From positions 1 to 64,000 of the forward strand of contig NZ_ATXP01000006.1 in NCBI RefSeq assembly GCF_000421745.1: a stretch of DNA of 64,000 nt, written 5' to 3'. Both the position numbers and the translations under genes were made by a program. This DNA comes from Nesterenkonia alba DSM 19423 (lineage in GTDB: Bacteria > Actinomycetota > Actinomycetes > Actinomycetales > Micrococcaceae). Numbering within the stretch: the first letter of the stretch is position 1; each line of letters starts with the position of its first letter. Shown in pieces: positions 23,999-37,237 of this stretch. The notes under the pieces were generated by a model. That model made no database searches. It saw only the letters and a list, made by a program, of their open reading frames with translations, and had not been told where the DNA came from.

Positions 23999-24208
23999 AT
24001 GGAAATCATCGGTAACGTGAACATGATCGGCTACGGCCTCGCTGCTATCGGCTCCGCACTGGGCGTCGGCCTGGTGTTCATGGCTTACATCAACGGTGTG
24101 GCGCGTCAGCCTGAGGCCCAGCGTGTGCTGCAGCCGATCGCCATCCTCGGCTTCGCTGTGATCGAGGCGCTGGCTATTCTCGGCCTCGTTTTCGCGATCT
24201 TCCTGTAA
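23999..24208 (+). CDS. atpE: ATP synthase subunit c
   Basis: Proteolipid of 69 residues that forms the rotating c-ring. Two transmembrane helices (about 8-32 and 45-69) are joined by the polar loop ARQPE (35-39). The proton-carrying Glu is residue 56 in [14 protein letters not shown]. Glu with no preceding sodium-type Gln/Thr ligand set indicates proton coupling. ATG 23999 is preceded by AAGAAAGAGAG. Confidence 0.97.
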   Translation: MEIIGNVNMIGYGLAAIGSALGVGLVFMAYINGVARQPEAQRVLQPIAILGFAVIEALAILGLVFAIFL

Positions 24209-24227
24209 GTCAGACCATAGCCCCTGA

Positions 24228-24850
<623 letters not shown>

Positions 24851-24851
<1 letters not shown>

Positions 24852-25660
24852 TGGCCGCTGTGACCACCGAGTCCCTTGCCAGCCTGAAGAGTGACCTGGC
24901 GCAGACCCTGAGTTCGGCTGGGCTGACCGCCGCTGACGAACTCTTTGCGGCCGTGGACGTCATCGACGGTTCGGCCTCACTGCGCCGCTCACTGACCGAT
25001 CCGGCTCGTCAACCGCAGCAGCGCGCGTCTGTGGTGCGCCAGCTCTTCGGTGACAAGGTGCAGGAACCGGTGCTGGCAGTGCTCGAAGCAGCAGTCTCCC
25101 GGCGCTGGAGTGCCGAGCGGGATCTTACCGACGCTCTGGAGACATGTGCTGTGGAGATGGCCGCCGCGCACGCTGAATCCGAGGGGCTGCCCGGGCTGGA
25201 GAAGCTGGAGGAAGCTCTGCTGGGCTTCCGCCGGGTCGTGGCGTCCTCACATGAGGTCCAGCGGGCACTGACCGATCCGCAGGCTCCGGCTGAGGCCAAG
25301 CAGAAGCTCGCGGCTCGGTTGAGTCCCGAGGCTCCGGAGGCCGCCCGATTGCTCATCGACCGAGCAGTCACAGCCCCCCGCGGCATGCGGCCCACCACGC
25401 TCATCGAGCGATTTGCCCAGCAGGTGGCCTCCCGTCAGCAGCGCTGGATCGCGCAGGTCACGGTGGCCAAGAAGCTCGACACCGCTTACCTTGAGAAACT
25501 GTCGAAGAGCTTGGACGCCTACTTCGGCAGAGAGCTTCGGCTCGACGTCGTCGTCGACCCCACCGTGGTCGGCGGCATCCGGGTCCAGGTGGGAGACGAG
25601 GTCGTCGACTCGACGGTGGCGACCCGGCTCAACAGCCTGGGCAGGCAATTGGCCGGCTAG
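24851..25660 (+). CDS. atpH: ATP synthase subunit delta
   Basis: OSCP-type stator subunit, 269 residues, longer than the roughly 180-residue E. coli delta but usual for actinobacteria. The N-terminal helical domain and the C-terminal motif LRLDVVVDPTVVGGIRVQVGDEVVDSTV (about 232-258; the core VGGIRVQVGD is diagnostic) are present. It anchors the b stalk to the top of the F1 hexamer. Confidence 0.95.
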
Positions 25661-25738
25661 CCGAGGCCGGCACTGAGACACTTCACCAACCGCACGGTTG
25701 TCCCCGAGACGACCAACGACACAGGAGAGCAGGGACAG

Positions 25739-27367
<1,629 letters not shown>

Positions 27368-27419
27368 TCCTGGTACAGGACACATCGGCACCGATCTCTA
27401 CTGACTGAGGAAGGACACC

Positions 27420-28307
27420 ATGGGAGCCCAGATCCGGGTCTACCGGCAGAAGATCAAGTCGACGTCGTCGATGAAGAAGATCTTCAAGGCGATGGAGTTG
27501 ATCGCGACCTCGCGCATCGGCAAGGCCCGCGCCCGAGCCGCGGCCTCCACGCCATACGCCGAGGCCATCACCCGTGCGGTGGCTGCCGTTGCGCGGGAGA
27601 ACGACGTCGAACACGTCCTCACTCAGCGCGCGGAAAACCCCAAACGGGCCGCTGTGCTCATTATGACCAGTGACCGAGGCCTGGCGGGGGCGTACTCCAC
27701 CAACGTGCTGAAGCGCTCGGAATCGTTGTTGGCCCGCCTGGCCGCCAACGGCATCGAAGCGCGTCCCTACCTCTACGGTCGCAAGGCTCAGGCGTTCTAT
27801 GACTTCCGGAGCCGGGAGTACGACAAAGTCTGGACAGGCAACACCGATAACCCGGAAGTGGAAGTGGCCCGGGAGATGGGCACGCTGCTCGTTGACCGGT
27901 TCAGTCAGGACACCGATGAGGGTGGGGTGGACGAGCTCTACCTGGTCTACACCGAATTCGAGTCCATGGTGAAGCAGGAACCGGTGGTGCGCCGTCTGTT
28001 GCCACTGGCCGTGACCGAATCCGATGAGGACTCCCCGGTAGTGCCGTACTACGAGTTCGAGCCCGACGCCGAGGAAGTCCTTGACGAGTTGCTGCCGCGT
28101 TATATCGAGTCCCGGATCTTCTCCGCGATGCTGGAGGCTTCGGCCTCCGAGCTTGCCGCCCGCCAGCGGGCGATGAAGTCCGCCGCGGACAACGCCGATG
28201 ACCTCATCCGCAAGTACACACTGCTGCGGAACAACGCCCGCCAGGCGGAGATCACCCAGGAGCTCTCCGAGCTCATTGCTGGTGCCGACGCGCTGTCGAG
28301 CTCCTAG
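27420..28307 (+). CDS. atpG: ATP synthase subunit gamma
   Basis: Central rotor shaft of F1, 295 residues. The N-terminal coiled coil [20 protein letters not shown] (about 4-23) and the C-terminal helix [21 protein letters not shown] are the diagnostic paired helices. The central domain contains [13 protein letters not shown] (about 81-93). ATG 27420 is preceded by GAGGAAGGA. Confidence 0.97.
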   Translation: MGAQIRVYRQKIKSTSSMKKIFKAMELIATSRIGKARARAAASTPYAEAITRAVAAVARENDVEHVLTQRAENPKRAAVLIMTSDRGLAGAYSTNVLKRSESLLARLAANGIEARPYLYGRKAQAFYDFRSREYDKVWTGNTDNPEVEVAREMGTLLVDRFSQDTDEGGVDELYLVYTEFESMVKQEPVVRRLLPLAVTESDEDSPVVPYYEFEPDAEEVLDELLPRYIESRIFSAMLEASASELAARQRAMKSAADNADDLIRKYTLLRNNARQAEITQELSELIAGADALSSS

Positions 28308-28316
28308 CCCCGTTGA

Positions 28317-29804
<1,488 letters not shown>

Positions 29805-29807
29805 TCC

Positions 29808-30068
29808 ATGGCTGAACTCGACGTCCAGGTTGTTGCCACCGACCACGCGGTGTGGCAGGGCAAGGCACGCTCTGTCCGGGGCCGCACCGTCGAGGGCGAC
29901 ATGGGGATTCTGCCCGGACACACTCCGGTGCTCGCCCTGCTCGGTCAGGGAGAGCTTGTCATTGAGCCCACTGAAGGGCCCACGGTGACCGCTCAGGTCA
30001 ACGGTGGATTCTTCTCTGTGGACTCAGATCAGGTGACCATCGTCGCCGACGACGCCGACTTAAGCTAG
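29808..30068 (+). CDS. atpC: ATP synthase subunit epsilon (short form)
   Basis: F1 epsilon subunit of only 86 residues. It contains the N-terminal beta-sandwich (ELDVQVVATDHAVWQGKARS; GILPGHTPVLALLGQGELVI) that binds gamma and the c-ring. The C-terminal two-helix domain that inhibits ATP hydrolysis in other bacteria is absent. Short epsilon subunits occur in Micrococcales, so this is probably not a frameshift: the sequence downstream does not continue the family in another frame. Confidence 0.93.
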   Translation: MAELDVQVVATDHAVWQGKARSVRGRTVEGDMGILPGHTPVLALLGQGELVIEPTEGPTVTAQVNGGFFSVDSDQVTIVADDADLS

Positions 30069-30140
30069 GTTCCCAGCTGCTTCCTTAGCGGCCAGCGCAC
30101 CTGAAGCAGTGGCTTCGGCTCGCATCACTTCACGTTCACA

Positions 30141-30178
30141 CACTGACGGCTCCCGGTACTTGCCGGGGGCCGTCAGTG
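30141..30178 (+). terminator. atp operon hairpin terminator
   Basis: CACTGACGGCTCCCGG (30141-30156) pairs with CCGGGGGCCGTCAGTG (30163-30178), 15 or 16 bp with a short loop. There is no T tract, so it is either a Rho-assisted terminator or an mRNA 3'-end stabiliser. Confidence 0.7.
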
Positions 30179-30189
30179 CATCTGGCAGA

Positions 30190-30195
30190 TAGGAT
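30190..30195 (+). promoter_or_regulatory. -10 element for leaderless nucS
   Basis: TAGGAT ends 8 nt before GTG 30204, predicting a transcript starting at or within 2 nt of the start codon. No Shine-Dalgarno sequence is seen. Confidence 0.55.
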
Positions 30196-30203
30196 CTGTT
30201 GCC

Positions 30204-30896
30204 GTGCGACTCGTTATTGCCACCTGCTCTGTGACCTATACCGGCCGGCTCACCGCACACCTGGCGGAAGCGACCCGACTACTGATGGTGAAAGCCGACG
30301 GCGCGGTCCTCATTCACTCCGACGGCGGCTCCTACAAACCATTGAACTGGATGTCCCCACCGGCGACCATGCGGGTGCTTGAACCAGACGCCGAGCAATC
30401 CGCCGCAGGCATCACAGAAGTATGGCGGGTCACCGCAGAGAAGGCCGACGACACCCTCACGGTGCTCATCTCCGAGATCCACCACGATTCCACTCACGAG
30501 CTGGGCTATGACCCTGGACTGGTCAAAGATGGTGTGGAAGCCGATTTGCAGCGTCTCTTGGCTGAGCAGATTGACCGCCTGGGAGCCGGCCACACCCTGA
30601 TTCGGCGTGAGCATCCCACCCCGATCGGTCCGGTGGACATTCTGGCCTCAGGCCCGGAAGGAACGGTCGCGGTGGAGCTGAAGCGTCGCGGTGATATTGA
30701 CGGCGTCGAGCAACTTACTCGATACCTCGAGCTACTCAACAGAGACCCGTTGATCGCTCCGGTGACGGGGGTGCTCGCCGCCCAGCAGATCAAACCCCAG
30801 GCTCGGACCCTCGCCGAAGATCGGGGGATCCGTTGCGTGGTCCTCGATTATGAGGACATGAAAGGCGAAGACGCCGCCACACCGCGCCTCTTCTAA
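30204..30896 (+). CDS. nucS: mismatch endonuclease NucS/EndoMS
   Basis: Endonuclease of 230 residues that cuts both strands at G-T, G-G and T-T mismatches. It replaces MutS/MutL in most actinobacteria. The N-terminal dimerisation domain ([15 protein letters not shown]) precedes a RecB-like nuclease domain with GPVDILASG (about 141-149) and VAVELKRRG (about 155-163), supplying the D-(E/D)xK metal site, and a downstream QLTRYLELL motif. Position just after the atp operon is conserved in actinobacteria. Confidence 0.95.
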   Translation: MRLVIATCSVTYTGRLTAHLAEATRLLMVKADGAVLIHSDGGSYKPLNWMSPPATMRVLEPDAEQSAAGITEVWRVTAEKADDTLTVLISEIHHDSTHELGYDPGLVKDGVEADLQRLLAEQIDRLGAGHTLIRREHPTPIGPVDILASGPEGTVAVELKRRGDIDGVEQLTRYLELLNRDPLIAPVTGVLAAQQIKPQARTLAEDRGIRCVVLDYEDMKGEDAATPRLF

Positions 30897-30927
30897 GCCG
30901 GCCTCAGCAAGGTGCGACCATAGAAGC

Positions 30928-31221
30928 ATGGCCAAGCGCAGGCAGAACAAGTGGCAGCGGGAGTATCGACCGCTGTCGACGTCGTTTCTCGCCCCAGCCG
31001 GAATCTCTGCTGGACGCGTGCGACGCCGGGACGGGGAGTATCACGTCCGCTACATTCCCGGGCCCGCCGCTACGAAGGACTACACCTGCCCCGGTTGTGG
31101 GCTGTCGATTACCCCCGGAACCGCCCATGTGGTGGCCTGGCGGGCCGATTCTGTGCTCGGCGACGAGTTCGCCGCCGCTGAGCGCCGCCACTGGCACAGT
31201 CAGTGCTGGCGCATAGAGTAG
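30928..31221 (+). CDS. conserved zinc-ribbon-like small protein
   Basis: A 97-residue basic protein. After a positively charged N-terminus (AKRRQNKWQREYR) it carries CPGCGLSITPGTAHVVAW (about 53-70) and, near the C-terminus, RRHWHSQCW (about 87-95). The CxxC plus HxxxC arrangement can bind one zinc. The same kind of small protein follows nucS in other actinobacteria (from memory, often mis-annotated as ATP/GTP-binding). Function unknown. ATG 30928 is used; the next gene starts 4 nt after its stop. Confidence 0.8.
   Translation: MAKRRQNKWQREYRPLSTSFLAPAGISAGRVRRRDGEYHVRYIPGPAATKDYTCPGCGLSITPGTAHVVAWRADSVLGDEFAAAERRHWHSQCWRIE
31214..31219 (+). promoter_or_regulatory. -10 element for leaderless hydrolase gene
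   Basis: TAGAGT ends 6 nt before ATG 31226, so the predicted start coincides with the A of the start codon. It lies inside a GCATAG-N7-CTATGC dyad (31211-31229). Confidence 0.5.
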
Positions 31222-31225
31222 AACT

Positions 31226-32008
31226 ATGCCCGATCACGACTACCACGAGGTCCACGACCTGCAGATCAGAGCACGCACGGTCCTTCCCGCCCGCCGTGAG
31301 GACATTGAGTTCACCACCGCGGACGGTGTGAGGCTCGTGGGGGAGCTGGCTTTGCCCGAACACGGGGACCCCGAGGCGACCCTGGTGACGTTCCATCCGC
31401 TGCCCACAGAAGGCGGTTACATGGACTCCCACCTGTACAAGAAGGCCTCCTATCGTCTTCCGGCTCTGGCCGACATCGCCGTGCTGCGGTTCAACACCCG
31501 AGGTACCTCAAGCCCCCGGGGAACCTCGGAAGGGGAGTTCGACGGCGGGGAGAAGGAGGGGTACGACGTCGCCGCGGCGGTCGAGTTTGCCGTAGCACGG
31601 AATCTGCCCAACCGGTGGATGGTGGGTTGGTCCTTTGGCACTGAGCTCATCCTCAAACATGGCACTAAGGAGCCGGCTGCCTCGGCTACTGAGGGAGCAG
31701 TGTTGCTCTCCCCGCCCGTGAAACGCGCACAGCGCGCGGATCTCCAGGCCTGGGCGGAAGACGGCCGTCCTCTACGCGTGCTGGTTCCCGAACATGACGA
31801 TTTCCTCAAGCCCCCGGAGGCCGAAGAAGTGTTTGCCACCTGCCCACAGGCTCGCTTGCGCGCTGTCGACGGCGCCAAGCATCTCTGGGTGGGGGAGAAG
31901 TACACTCATCTTGTCCTCGAGGACATTGCCTCGACCGTGCTGGGGGTGCCAGCGGAACTGCCGACCCGGTGGACCGGACCAGCAGCCCAAGAACCCAGCC
32001 AATTGTAA
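31226..32008 (+). CDS. alpha/beta hydrolase (dienelactone-hydrolase-like)
   Basis: Cytoplasmic alpha/beta-hydrolase of 260 residues. The nucleophile elbow is GWSFG (about 133-137), preceded by the oxyanion region TFHPLPTEGGYMDSHLYKK. The acid is probably in VPEHDDFLKPPE (about 188-199) and the histidine in GAKHLWVGEKY (about 214-224). FNTRGTSSPRGTSEG (about 89-103) is typical of this conserved bacterial family. The substrate cannot be predicted. The following gene has its own promoter overlapping the 3' end. Confidence 0.85.
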   Translation: MPDHDYHEVHDLQIRARTVLPARREDIEFTTADGVRLVGELALPEHGDPEATLVTFHPLPTEGGYMDSHLYKKASYRLPALADIAVLRFNTRGTSSPRGTSEGEFDGGEKEGYDVAAAVEFAVARNLPNRWMVGWSFGTELILKHGTKEPAASATEGAVLLSPPVKRAQRADLQAWAEDGRPLRVLVPEHDDFLKPPEAEEVFATCPQARLRAVDGAKHLWVGEKYTHLVLEDIASTVLGVPAELPTRWTGPAAQEPSQL

Positions 32009-32032
32009 CCGTATCGTTATGTTCGGTACTCT
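32003..32032 (+). promoter_or_regulatory. promoter of the acidic membrane protein operon
   Basis: TTGTAA (32003-32008), 18 bp, TACTCT (32027-32032). Predicted start near 32039, leaving a 59-nt leader before GTG 32098. Confidence 0.55.
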
Positions 32033-32097
32033 AGAGCGCTGAACCTCAGCCGCTGGCGCTGATCGTCAGCATTCCCCACCGAAGGACCACCACTACC

Positions 32098-34584
32098 GTG
32101 CGATTTCTTTCCGCCATTGTCACCTTCATCGCGGGCCTGGTCATCCTGGGCCTGGGCGTCAACGACCTCACCCGGTTCACCGCGGAAGAGACCCACACTG
32201 TCTACCCCGAAGGCGTCGAAGAAGCTCCCTTCACCGTGGTCACTGACGAGATCATCGACCCGGAGCAGGGCCGCGAGGACTTCACCATCGAGGCCGAGGG
32301 TGAATACACCATCGCAGTGGCCCGAACCTATGACATCGATGCCTGGCTCGATGGTGTCGCTCACAACCGGATTGGGGGAGTGGTGCCAGCTGAAGACGGT
32401 GAGGAGAGCTCCCGGATCGAGGCTGAGCACATCGACGGTGAAGACTCCGTGCCGAATCCCGAGGATTCCGACCTGTGGGTGGCGGTGGAAACGGTCGAAG
32501 ACGAGCTGCTCTACCGGTGGTCGGCACCCACAGAAGGTGAAGACTGGGCACTGCTGATCTTCCGCGATGGCGAGGAAGCCGCCCCTGCGACCATCACCGC
32601 ATTGGAGACAGAGTTTTTCTCCCGCAACCAGGCCGTAGGAATGGTCATTGCCGGTGGCGTGGTGCTCCTGGTCTCTGTGGGCTTGTTCTACTGGGCACTC
32701 GGTGCTCCCCGGCGTCGACGGAAGAAACAGGCTGCAGCTGCCACCACCGCTGCAGCGGCGACCACGAAGACTCAGGTGGCTCCCGCAGCCGATCACGGCA
32801 CCGATGACGGGGCCACCACCAGTGAGACTGAGGCCACTGAACCTCACCGCGCCTCCCCTCCCGGGGATACTGCAGGGCATGCCGCAGCGGACACAGAAAT
32901 CACAGACTGGACCCTGCCGCCCATTACCCCGACGCCCGAGGACACCGAGGATAGTGGCCTACCGGGGGCCAGTGAAGCGACTGCGGCCGCCGAAGACCGT
33001 GCCGTCGAAGACAGTGATGACAGCGAGGATGAGACGGTGACCACCTCTGAGGCGGAGGCCTATTCTCACCAGCCGCCTAAGACCCTTGCTCAGCGACTGC
33101 GTCGTCGACTTGGCGGTGGGGGCACCACTGCAGCCCTGCTCGCGGTGACCCTGGCCGCTGCCGCGGGGCTGAATGCCTCCACTCCGGTTTTCGCCACCGA
33201 AGAGGAAGACGGCGAGGACGAGACCGACCAGACGGAGACCGAGGCCGAAGACGAGCAGCCTGAGGACGAGGACTCCCCCGAAGAGACCGAGGAAGCCGAG
33301 GACGAGTCCGAGCAGGACGAAGCCGACGACGACGAGGACCCCGGCGACGACGAGGAGGACGAACCCCAGGAGGGGGACTCTGCCGAGGAACAGCTCGAGG
33401 ACCGTCCGGACCCGGAGGAAGAAGAACTCGATGACCGTGACCACGGCACCGGTGTCGGGGGAGACATTGCCTCCGAAGGCTACTCAGTGCTGCTACAGAC
33501 GCAGTTGGACCGGATCCTCGAGGACATTGCCGCCACGGTCGAGGCCGGGGATGAGGCCCTTGACACCGACGAACTCACGGGTCGGGTCGCCGGCCATGCG
33601 CTGGAAGTTCGCGAACTCGCCTACCGGAACCACGACCTTGCCGAGAGTGCTCTTCCGGTTCCCATCGGCACCGAAGTGCTTTCGGCAGCGGTGACCTCCG
33701 AACCCGAGTTCCCCCGGCACGCGGTGGTCATCACCGAGCACCCGGACCAGGAGGTGCCGCAGGTGCTCGTGCTCGAGCAGGCCGAGCCGCGGGAAAACTA
33801 CCGCCTGGTGCACTTCTCTCTGATGGCCCCAGGCACGGAGTTCGCCGCCCTGAGTGCTGAACAAGGCGGCGTCGTACCCGTCGACGATGGAGACGAAGAC
33901 GATGAGCTCTCCCCGCTAGGCGCCATCAACGGGCTGGCTCGGCACTTCGCCGACGCCGATGACGAGTTCGGAGACTTCGTGAGCGAAAGCATCTATCTCG
34001 ATGACCTCCACGACTACTACCAGGACATGGAAGAAGCCGCAGCCGATACCGACGTCAGCTTCGAACACCAGAATGTCAGTGAGGACGTCGTCGCCCTCGA
34101 ACTGCCCGACGGATCCACTGTGGTCGCGGGCTCCTTCGAAGTCGTCATGGAGATGGCGCCGGTCTCGGCCGGGGACACGATCTTCTTGGACCACGACCTT
34201 GTCATCGAGATGACGGGCACTGATTGGACCACATACCCGGTTCAGATGACCACGCTGGAATCTGTAGTGCTGTGGATCCCCTCTGAGGAGCAACTCGCCG
34301 CCGCTGAAGACGCCGAGGACGACAATGGTGATGACGAAGACGGCGAGGATGGCGAGGACAACGCCGAAGAGAACAACGACGACGCCGACGTCAGTCCCGA
34401 TGGTGTCGTTTTGTTGGGTATCCACGACCTCATCCACTCGGCCTATATCGACGTGCCAGAAGGTCACGACGGCTACGACGGTGCCCTCGACCCGAATGAG
34501 CAGGATGAGGACGACGAAGATGACGAAGACAACGGCGATAATGGTGATGAGGACACCGACGATTCCGAGGAGGACGACGAGTGA
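32098..34584 (+). CDS. large acidic membrane-anchored protein, conserved in Micrococcales
   Basis: An 828-residue protein of unknown function. An N-terminal hydrophobic helix (about 3-23) is followed by an extracellular-type domain (about 45-175, with [19 protein letters not shown]), a second helix (about 178-203) and a basic RRRRKK stop. A Thr/Ala/Glu linker precedes a third hydrophobic stretch (about 340-362, ending SSTPVFA-like, similar to a signal peptide). After a 90-residue Asp/Glu block comes a folded domain (about 462-740; this part resembles DUF8094, from memory), then two more Asp/Glu/Asn blocks. The start GTG is 59 nt from the predicted transcription start. Net charge is extremely negative. 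Possible roles are a cell-surface or divalent-cation-binding protein. Confidence 0.75.
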   Translation: MRFLSAIVTFIAGLVILGLGVNDLTRFTAEETHTVYPEGVEEAPFTVVTDEIIDPEQGREDFTIEAEGEYTIAVARTYDIDAWLDGVAHNRIGGVVPAEDGEESSRIEAEHIDGEDSVPNPEDSDLWVAVETVEDELLYRWSAPTEGEDWALLIFRDGEEAAPATITALETEFFSRNQAVGMVIAGGVVLLVSVGLFYWALGAPRRRRKKQAAAATTAAAATTKTQVAPAADHGTDDGATTSETEATEPHRASPPGDTAGHAAADTEITDWTLPPITPTPEDTEDSGLPGASEATAAAEDRAVEDSDDSEDETVTTSEAEAYSHQPPKTLAQRLRRRLGGGGTTAALLAVTLAAAAGLNASTPVFATEEEDGEDETDQTETEAEDEQPEDEDSPEETEEAEDESEQDEADDDEDPGDDEEDEPQEGDSAEEQLEDRPDPEEEELDDRDHGTGVGGDIASEGYSVLLQTQLDRILEDIAATVEAGDEALDTDELTGRVAGHALEVRELAYRNHDLAESALPVPIGTEVLSAAVTSEPEFPRHAVVITEHPDQEVPQVLVLEQAEPRENYRLVHFSLMAPGTEFAALSAEQGGVVPVDDGDEDDELSPLGAINGLARHFADADDEFGDFVSESIYLDDLHDYYQDMEEAAADTDVSFEHQNVSEDVVALELPDGSTVVAGSFEVVMEMAPVSAGDTIFLDHDLVIEMTGTDWTTYPVQMTTLESVVLWIPSEEQLAAAEDAEDDNGDDEDGEDGEDNAEENNDDADVSPDGVVLLGIHDLIHSAYIDVPEGHDGYDGALDPNEQDEDDEDDEDNGDNGDEDTDDSEEDDE

Positions 34585-35561
34585 GCGAACAGCAGCCTCC
34601 CGCGGCGGTCAACGCCAGGGGAGCCGTTGACCTGTCCCAACTGGCCGACCAGCGCAGCAGCTCCGGGCAGCGGAGCCCCGCACCTGGCCAGCCTGCCCCG
34701 CAGCAGGGTCAGCACGCAGGTGGCCACCAGTCTCCGGGTGGGGCGGATTCCTGGGCGGTCGCTGTACAGCCGGCTGACCTGCAGCAGGTGCTGCAGCTCT
34801 CCGCCCAGGTGCCGCTGCTGGTGCTCATGCACGACACCTCCGACGTTTCCGAACAGTTCCGCACCACCCTGACCGATGCGGTGGACCGCCAGCGTGGTCG
34901 GATTGTGCTGGCCTGTATCGATGCCTCCGCCTACCCCGAAATCGCCCAGCAGGCAGGTTCGCTACCGGTGGTGACCGCCTTCCTGGCGGGTCGGCCGATC
35001 GGTGAATTCGACGCCCAGGCACCCGCCGACCAACTGCCCCAGGTGGTCGAGCAAATTCTCCAACTGGCCACTCAAAACGGCATCACCGGGACTGTCCCGC
35101 CCCAAAGCACCCGTTCTGCGCAGGAGGGCGCCACCGAGGAACCACAACTGCCCCCGCTGCACCAGAAGGCACACGACGCGTTGGAACAGGGAGATCACGC
35201 TGCGGCCGCCCAGGCTTTTGAACAGGCGCTCAAGGAGAACCCCGGGGATGAGGACGCGCGGCTGGGTCTAGCGCAGGTGCAGCTGTTGCAGCGCACCGCC
35301 GAACTCGATGTAGCCGGGGTCCGCCAAGCGGCTGCCGAGCACCCCGACGACGTCGAGGCACAGAAACGCGTTGCCGACGTCGACGTTCTGGGTGGGCACG
35401 TCGAAGACGCCTTCTCCCGGCTCATCCGATTCATCCAGACCCACGCCGGAGATGACCGGGAAGTCGCCCGTGAGCACCTGGTAGAGCTGTTCAGCATCGT
35501 CGGCGACTCCGACCCGCGCGTGCAGAAGGCCCGCAAGGCCCTCGCCCGCGCCCTGTTCTAA
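34581..35561 (+). CDS. thioredoxin-like TPR protein (YbbN/CnoX-like)
   Basis: A 326-residue cytoplasmic protein. A Gln/Ser/Pro-rich N-terminus (1-60) precedes a thioredoxin fold (about 65-170) in which the CxxC is absent ([16 protein letters not shown]), so it cannot act as an oxidoreductase through the usual site. TPR-like helices follow ([20 protein letters not shown], about 202-221, and C-terminal repeats). This is the architecture of the chaperone-associated YbbN/CnoX family. GTG 34581 overlaps the upstream stop by 4 nt. Confidence 0.85.
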   Translation: MSEQQPPAAVNARGAVDLSQLADQRSSSGQRSPAPGQPAPQQGQHAGGHQSPGGADSWAVAVQPADLQQVLQLSAQVPLLVLMHDTSDVSEQFRTTLTDAVDRQRGRIVLACIDASAYPEIAQQAGSLPVVTAFLAGRPIGEFDAQAPADQLPQVVEQILQLATQNGITGTVPPQSTRSAQEGATEEPQLPPLHQKAHDALEQGDHAAAAQAFEQALKENPGDEDARLGLAQVQLLQRTAELDVAGVRQAAAEHPDDVEAQKRVADVDVLGGHVEDAFSRLIRFIQTHAGDDREVAREHLVELFSIVGDSDPRVQKARKALARALF

Positions 35562-35572
35562 CGGCGGTAAGG

Positions 35573-36574
35573 ATGTCCCCTGCTCGGAAACGCCCTCAGC
35601 CTGCCGGCGTTGATTTCCGGACCGTGGAGCCGGCACCGCTGATGCTGCTCAAAGGTCCGGAGGACTATCTAGCGATTCGGGCCGTAGACCGGATCAAAGC
35701 CCAACTGCGCAGTCGACACGCTGACCTGGAGTACACCCGTCTCAATGTGGCGGAGGCGACCCCCGGGGAACTGAGCACGCTGGCGTCCCCCTCTCTGTTT
35801 GGTGAACCCCGACTCATCCTCGCCGAAGACCTTGCACAGACCAATGAAGCGTTCCTCACCGACGCACTGCGGTTCCTCGAGGAACCACATGATGAGGACG
35901 TCACTCTGGTGTTCCGGCACAGTGGAGGCAACCGGGGCAAGAAGCTCCTTGACGCCTTGGGTAAAAGCGCCGTCGTCGTCGACTGTTCCAGCGTCAAAAG
36001 CGACAGTGAGAAGCTCGACTTTGTCCGGGTGGAGTTCCGTACCGCGGAGCGGACAATCCACCCCGATGCTGCTCGGGCGTTAGTGGCTGCGGCCGGATCC
36101 TCGCTTTCGGACTTAGGTAGTGCCTGCCGTCAATTGATGCGCGATGTCGCCGGGGATATCACCGTCGAACACGTTGACACCTACTTCGGTGGCCGGGTGG
36201 AAGCCTCCGCGTTCAAGGTGGCAGATGCCGCTTTCGAAGGACGTCGGGAAGCGGCCCTGCGACTGTATCGACATGCCTTAGCGACCGGCGTTGAACCGGT
36301 GATGATTACCTCGGGACTGGCATATAAGGCGCGACAGATTGCTGCACTGACCGATCACCGTGGACCCCGCGGGGAACTGGCCGCCGCGCTGAAAGTCAGT
36401 CCCTTCCAGCTGAAATTTGCCGCGGAGACCGCACGCCGGTGGACTCCGGCTGCCGCCGCGGACGCGATGGAAGCGATCGCACGGGCTGATGCCGAGGTCA
36501 AAGGGGCCTCGCGCACCCCGGAGTACTCCCTGGAGAAGGCCATCGCTCGCATCGCTGACTACGCTGGTCGGTGA
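35573..36574 (+). CDS. holA: DNA polymerase III subunit delta
   Basis: Clamp-loader delta subunit, 333 residues, which opens the beta sliding clamp. It has an AAA+-like N-terminal domain (MLLKGPEDYLAIRAVDRIK, about 24-42), a lid and a C-terminal collar with ALRLYRHALATGVEPVMITSGLAYKARQI-type residues. The family lacks Walker motifs, as here. ATG 35573 lies 11 nt after the previous stop. In related genomes comEA and comEC often precede holA; they are not found here. Confidence 0.93.
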   Translation: MSPARKRPQPAGVDFRTVEPAPLMLLKGPEDYLAIRAVDRIKAQLRSRHADLEYTRLNVAEATPGELSTLASPSLFGEPRLILAEDLAQTNEAFLTDALRFLEEPHDEDVTLVFRHSGGNRGKKLLDALGKSAVVVDCSSVKSDSEKLDFVRVEFRTAERTIHPDAARALVAAAGSSLSDLGSACRQLMRDVAGDITVEHVDTYFGGRVEASAFKVADAAFEGRREAALRLYRHALATGVEPVMITSGLAYKARQIAALTDHRGPRGELAAALKVSPFQLKFAAETARRWTPAAAADAMEAIARADAEVKGASRTPEYSLEKAIARIADYAGR

Positions 36575-36587
36575 GCTGGCCGGCCGC

Positions 36588-36816
36588 TGATACCTGGTAT
36601 CATCAATTCCAGTGTCTACTGGTCTGCCCTGATACGGGTGCAGGCTTACACACTCCCTGAGGCCGCGAGCACTCAAAACGGCCTGAGCTGATGGGGCCCT
36701 CTACCCGAACAGCTCAGGTGGATCGCCATGGCACACCCCACGCCACAACGTCTCTGACGCTCGCCGCGGCCGCCCCGGAGTGGAACAACGTACACCCACA
36801 GAAGGAAAGACTCACC
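36588..36816 (+). promoter_or_regulatory. rpsT promoter and structured leader
   Basis: The holA-rpsT gap (242 nt) has a 15-bp palindrome TGATACCTGGTATCA (36588-36602) that contains a -10-like TATCAT (36599-36604). A CCAGT-N4-ACTGG hairpin (36609-36622) and an 8-bp stem CCTGAGCT/AGCTCAGG (36682-36689 with 36711-36718) follow. No ORF other than an in-frame upstream extension of rpsT is present. A leader of about 200 nt suggests post-transcriptional control of S20; this is inference. Confidence 0.45.
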
Positions 36817-37077
36817 GTGGCAAACATCAAATCGCAGAAGAAGCGCATCCTCACCAATGAGAAGCGCCGCCGCCGCAACCAGGCGGTGAAGTCCGAACTC
36901 AAGACTGCCGTGAAGAAGGTGCGTACCGCCGTCGCCGCCGGTGACAAGGACGCCGCCGCCACAGCTCAGCGCGAGGCTGCTCGGAAGCTGGACAAAGCTG
37001 TCTCCAAAGGCGTTATCCACAAGAACCAGGCTGCGAACCGGAAATCCGGGCTCGCTCAGCTGGTCAACTCGCTCTGA
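36817..37077 (+). CDS. rpsT: 30S ribosomal protein S20
   Basis: Helical ribosomal protein of 86 residues that binds the 5' and 3' minor domains of 16S r[23 protein letters not shown] (2-21) is the diagnostic N-terminus, and [13 protein letters not shown] lies near the end. GTG 36817 was chosen because AGAAGGAAAG lies just upstream. The open frame extends 42 codons further upstream without family similarity. Confidence 0.97.
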   Translation: MANIKSQKKRILTNEKRRRRNQAVKSELKTAVKKVRTAVAAGDKDAAATAQREAARKLDKAVSKGVIHKNQAANRKSGLAQLVNSL

Positions 37078-37150
37078 GGCCGGCCGCGGACTCCAGGTGC
37101 CCCAAAGGCTTGTGCCACGGGGAGCGCTGAGCCCGCACTGATCGGCTGCA

Positions 37151-37183
37151 GAAGGCCTCGCACCCTTCGGGTGCGGGGCCTTC
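37151..37183 (+). terminator. rpsT terminator hairpin
   Basis: GAAGGCCTCGCACCC (37151-37165) pairs with GGGTGCGGGGCCTTC (37169-37183) around a TTC loop, 15 bp including one G-T pair. There is no T run afterwards. Confidence 0.8.
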
Positions 37184-37187
37184 GCCG

Positions 37188-37193
37188 TATGAT
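37188..37193 (+). promoter_or_regulatory. lepA -10 element
   Basis: TATGAT directly after the rpsT hairpin. Predicted start near 37200, giving a 38-nt leader to lepA. No clear -35. Confidence 0.4.
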
Positions 37194-37237
37194 GGACCCC
37201 TGTACCGCCCGCGACCCGAAGGACTGAAGCCAAGCTC

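Noticed and set aside
30069-30140. A continuation of atpC encoding the missing helical domain
   Set aside because: The stop TAG at 30066 is followed by sequence with stops and no epsilon-like helices in any frame.
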